This document shows positions 63,616 through 64,000 of a DNA stretch of 64,000 nt, piece by piece. The notes below the pieces were generated by a model. That model searched no databases and was not told the DNA's origin. It saw nothing but the letters and a program-made list of their open reading frames with translations. This DNA comes from Petrosia ficiformis (lineage: Eukaryota > Porifera > Demospongiae > Haplosclerida > Petrosiidae). Within the stretch, counting starts at the first letter, position 1. The number at the start of each line of letters is the position of its first letter. The translations under genes were made by a program, and so were the position numbers. The DNA lies in contig OX345636.1 of assembly GCA_947044365.1 (NCBI GenBank), positions 7,460,001-7,524,000 of the forward strand, in the 5' to 3' direction.

Positions 63616-64000
63616 CTCTTTTTCTCTTTCCTTTCAGGCTATGATACTTTTTTCTTTTCAAGTTTTAAATAACTACAAATGAAAATCAAGTTATCAGAAT
63701 GGACACAATAAGAACTAAAAAACGATCATAACAAGCAATTTATCAGTTTTCATGATTTCATGTGTTTATTAAATATTATAATTATACTTATAAATCATTG
63801 TGGTGTTTATATATAGTACTGAAAATATGGGTACTGTCTTGGTGTGATATTACCCTGCTTATTTCCAGCCCCACCTCTTTAAATATTTCAGCTATATAGC
63901 CTATCCAGCGCAAAGGTAGATACTAGGTGGAGCTAATTTATAGCTATGATGTAATGCAAACAAATTCCCGCTGTTAGTGGAAAATATTCAGAAAAGAAAA
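63616..64000. other. nothing recognised
   Basis: AT-rich sequence with no coding or repeat signal that I can support. Confidence 0.3.

Noticed and set aside
63383..63682. Leu/Ser-rich frames
   Set aside because: Translation of a TC/TCTG microsatellite.

Overview
This is AT-rich, intron- and repeat-laden animal DNA, not bacterial or viral. Small exons carry GT-AG splice sites. There are two TRAF-type genes (RING / TRAF zinc finger / coiled coil / MATH), a calpain, and many transposon families common in invertebrates. The style (TRAF-type MATH exons, dense tiny repeats, recurrent TACATGTACA motifs) makes me think of a demosponge such as Amphimedon. That is inference; no marker here proves the taxon.

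Layout. 1-6.7 kb: a TRAF-family gene on the minus strand (three exons assembled in phase), with a piggyBac-like MITE, a transposon with 40-bp perfect terminal inverted repeats, and a (TA)n tract in or near its second intron; the tail of another minus-strand gene lies upstream. 7.4-18.6 kb: repeat land (a dispersed 0.9-kb element, a decayed piggyBac-like MITE, 43-bp and 87-bp minisatellites, a 136-bp-arm hairpin). 19.0-27.2 kb: a plus-strand calpain catalytic domain, broken by three one-base gaps and two Trp-to-stop changes. Its last recognised intron is over 5 kb and holds a 78-bp minisatellite split by two insertions: a MITE with an 11-bp target duplication, and a block with a broken Tc1-like transposase and an unknown small gene. 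29.6-31.9 kb: a Crypton/DUF3504 tyrosine recombinase relic between direct repeats. 33.5-36.2 kb: a four-exon transposon-type gene with a CCHC knuckle, cut at its 5' end by a piggyBac-like MITE, then an hAT element with an exact 8-bp target duplication. 37-43 kb: minisatellites and a coiled-coil repeat-gene relic. 43-49 kb: the second copy of the 0.9-kb element, a thrice-repeated ~400-bp block, a second TRAF-type MATH exon, and a relic of an uncharacterised multi-copy gene family. 49.9-51.3 kb: a Penelope-like retroelement (reverse transcriptase plus GIY-YIG nuclease, one in-frame stop). 52-64 kb: minisatellites hit by hAT, hAT-MITE and TA-duplicating MITE insertions, plus scattered exons of unrecognised genes.

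How it fits together. The only probably functional host gene recognised is the TRAF gene, a likely cytoplasmic signalling adaptor or ubiquitin ligase. Most other coding sequence is transposon-derived and decayed. Many frameshifts sit in short homopolymers, so some damage may be assembly error rather than true decay. The most striking patterns are (a) repeated insertion of DNA transposons into TACATGTACA-type minisatellites, often with readable target duplications, (b) a minisatellite that seems to have grown from one end of a transposon, (c) two calpain stop codons that both replace conserved Trp codons, and (d) a 136-bp near-perfect hairpin.
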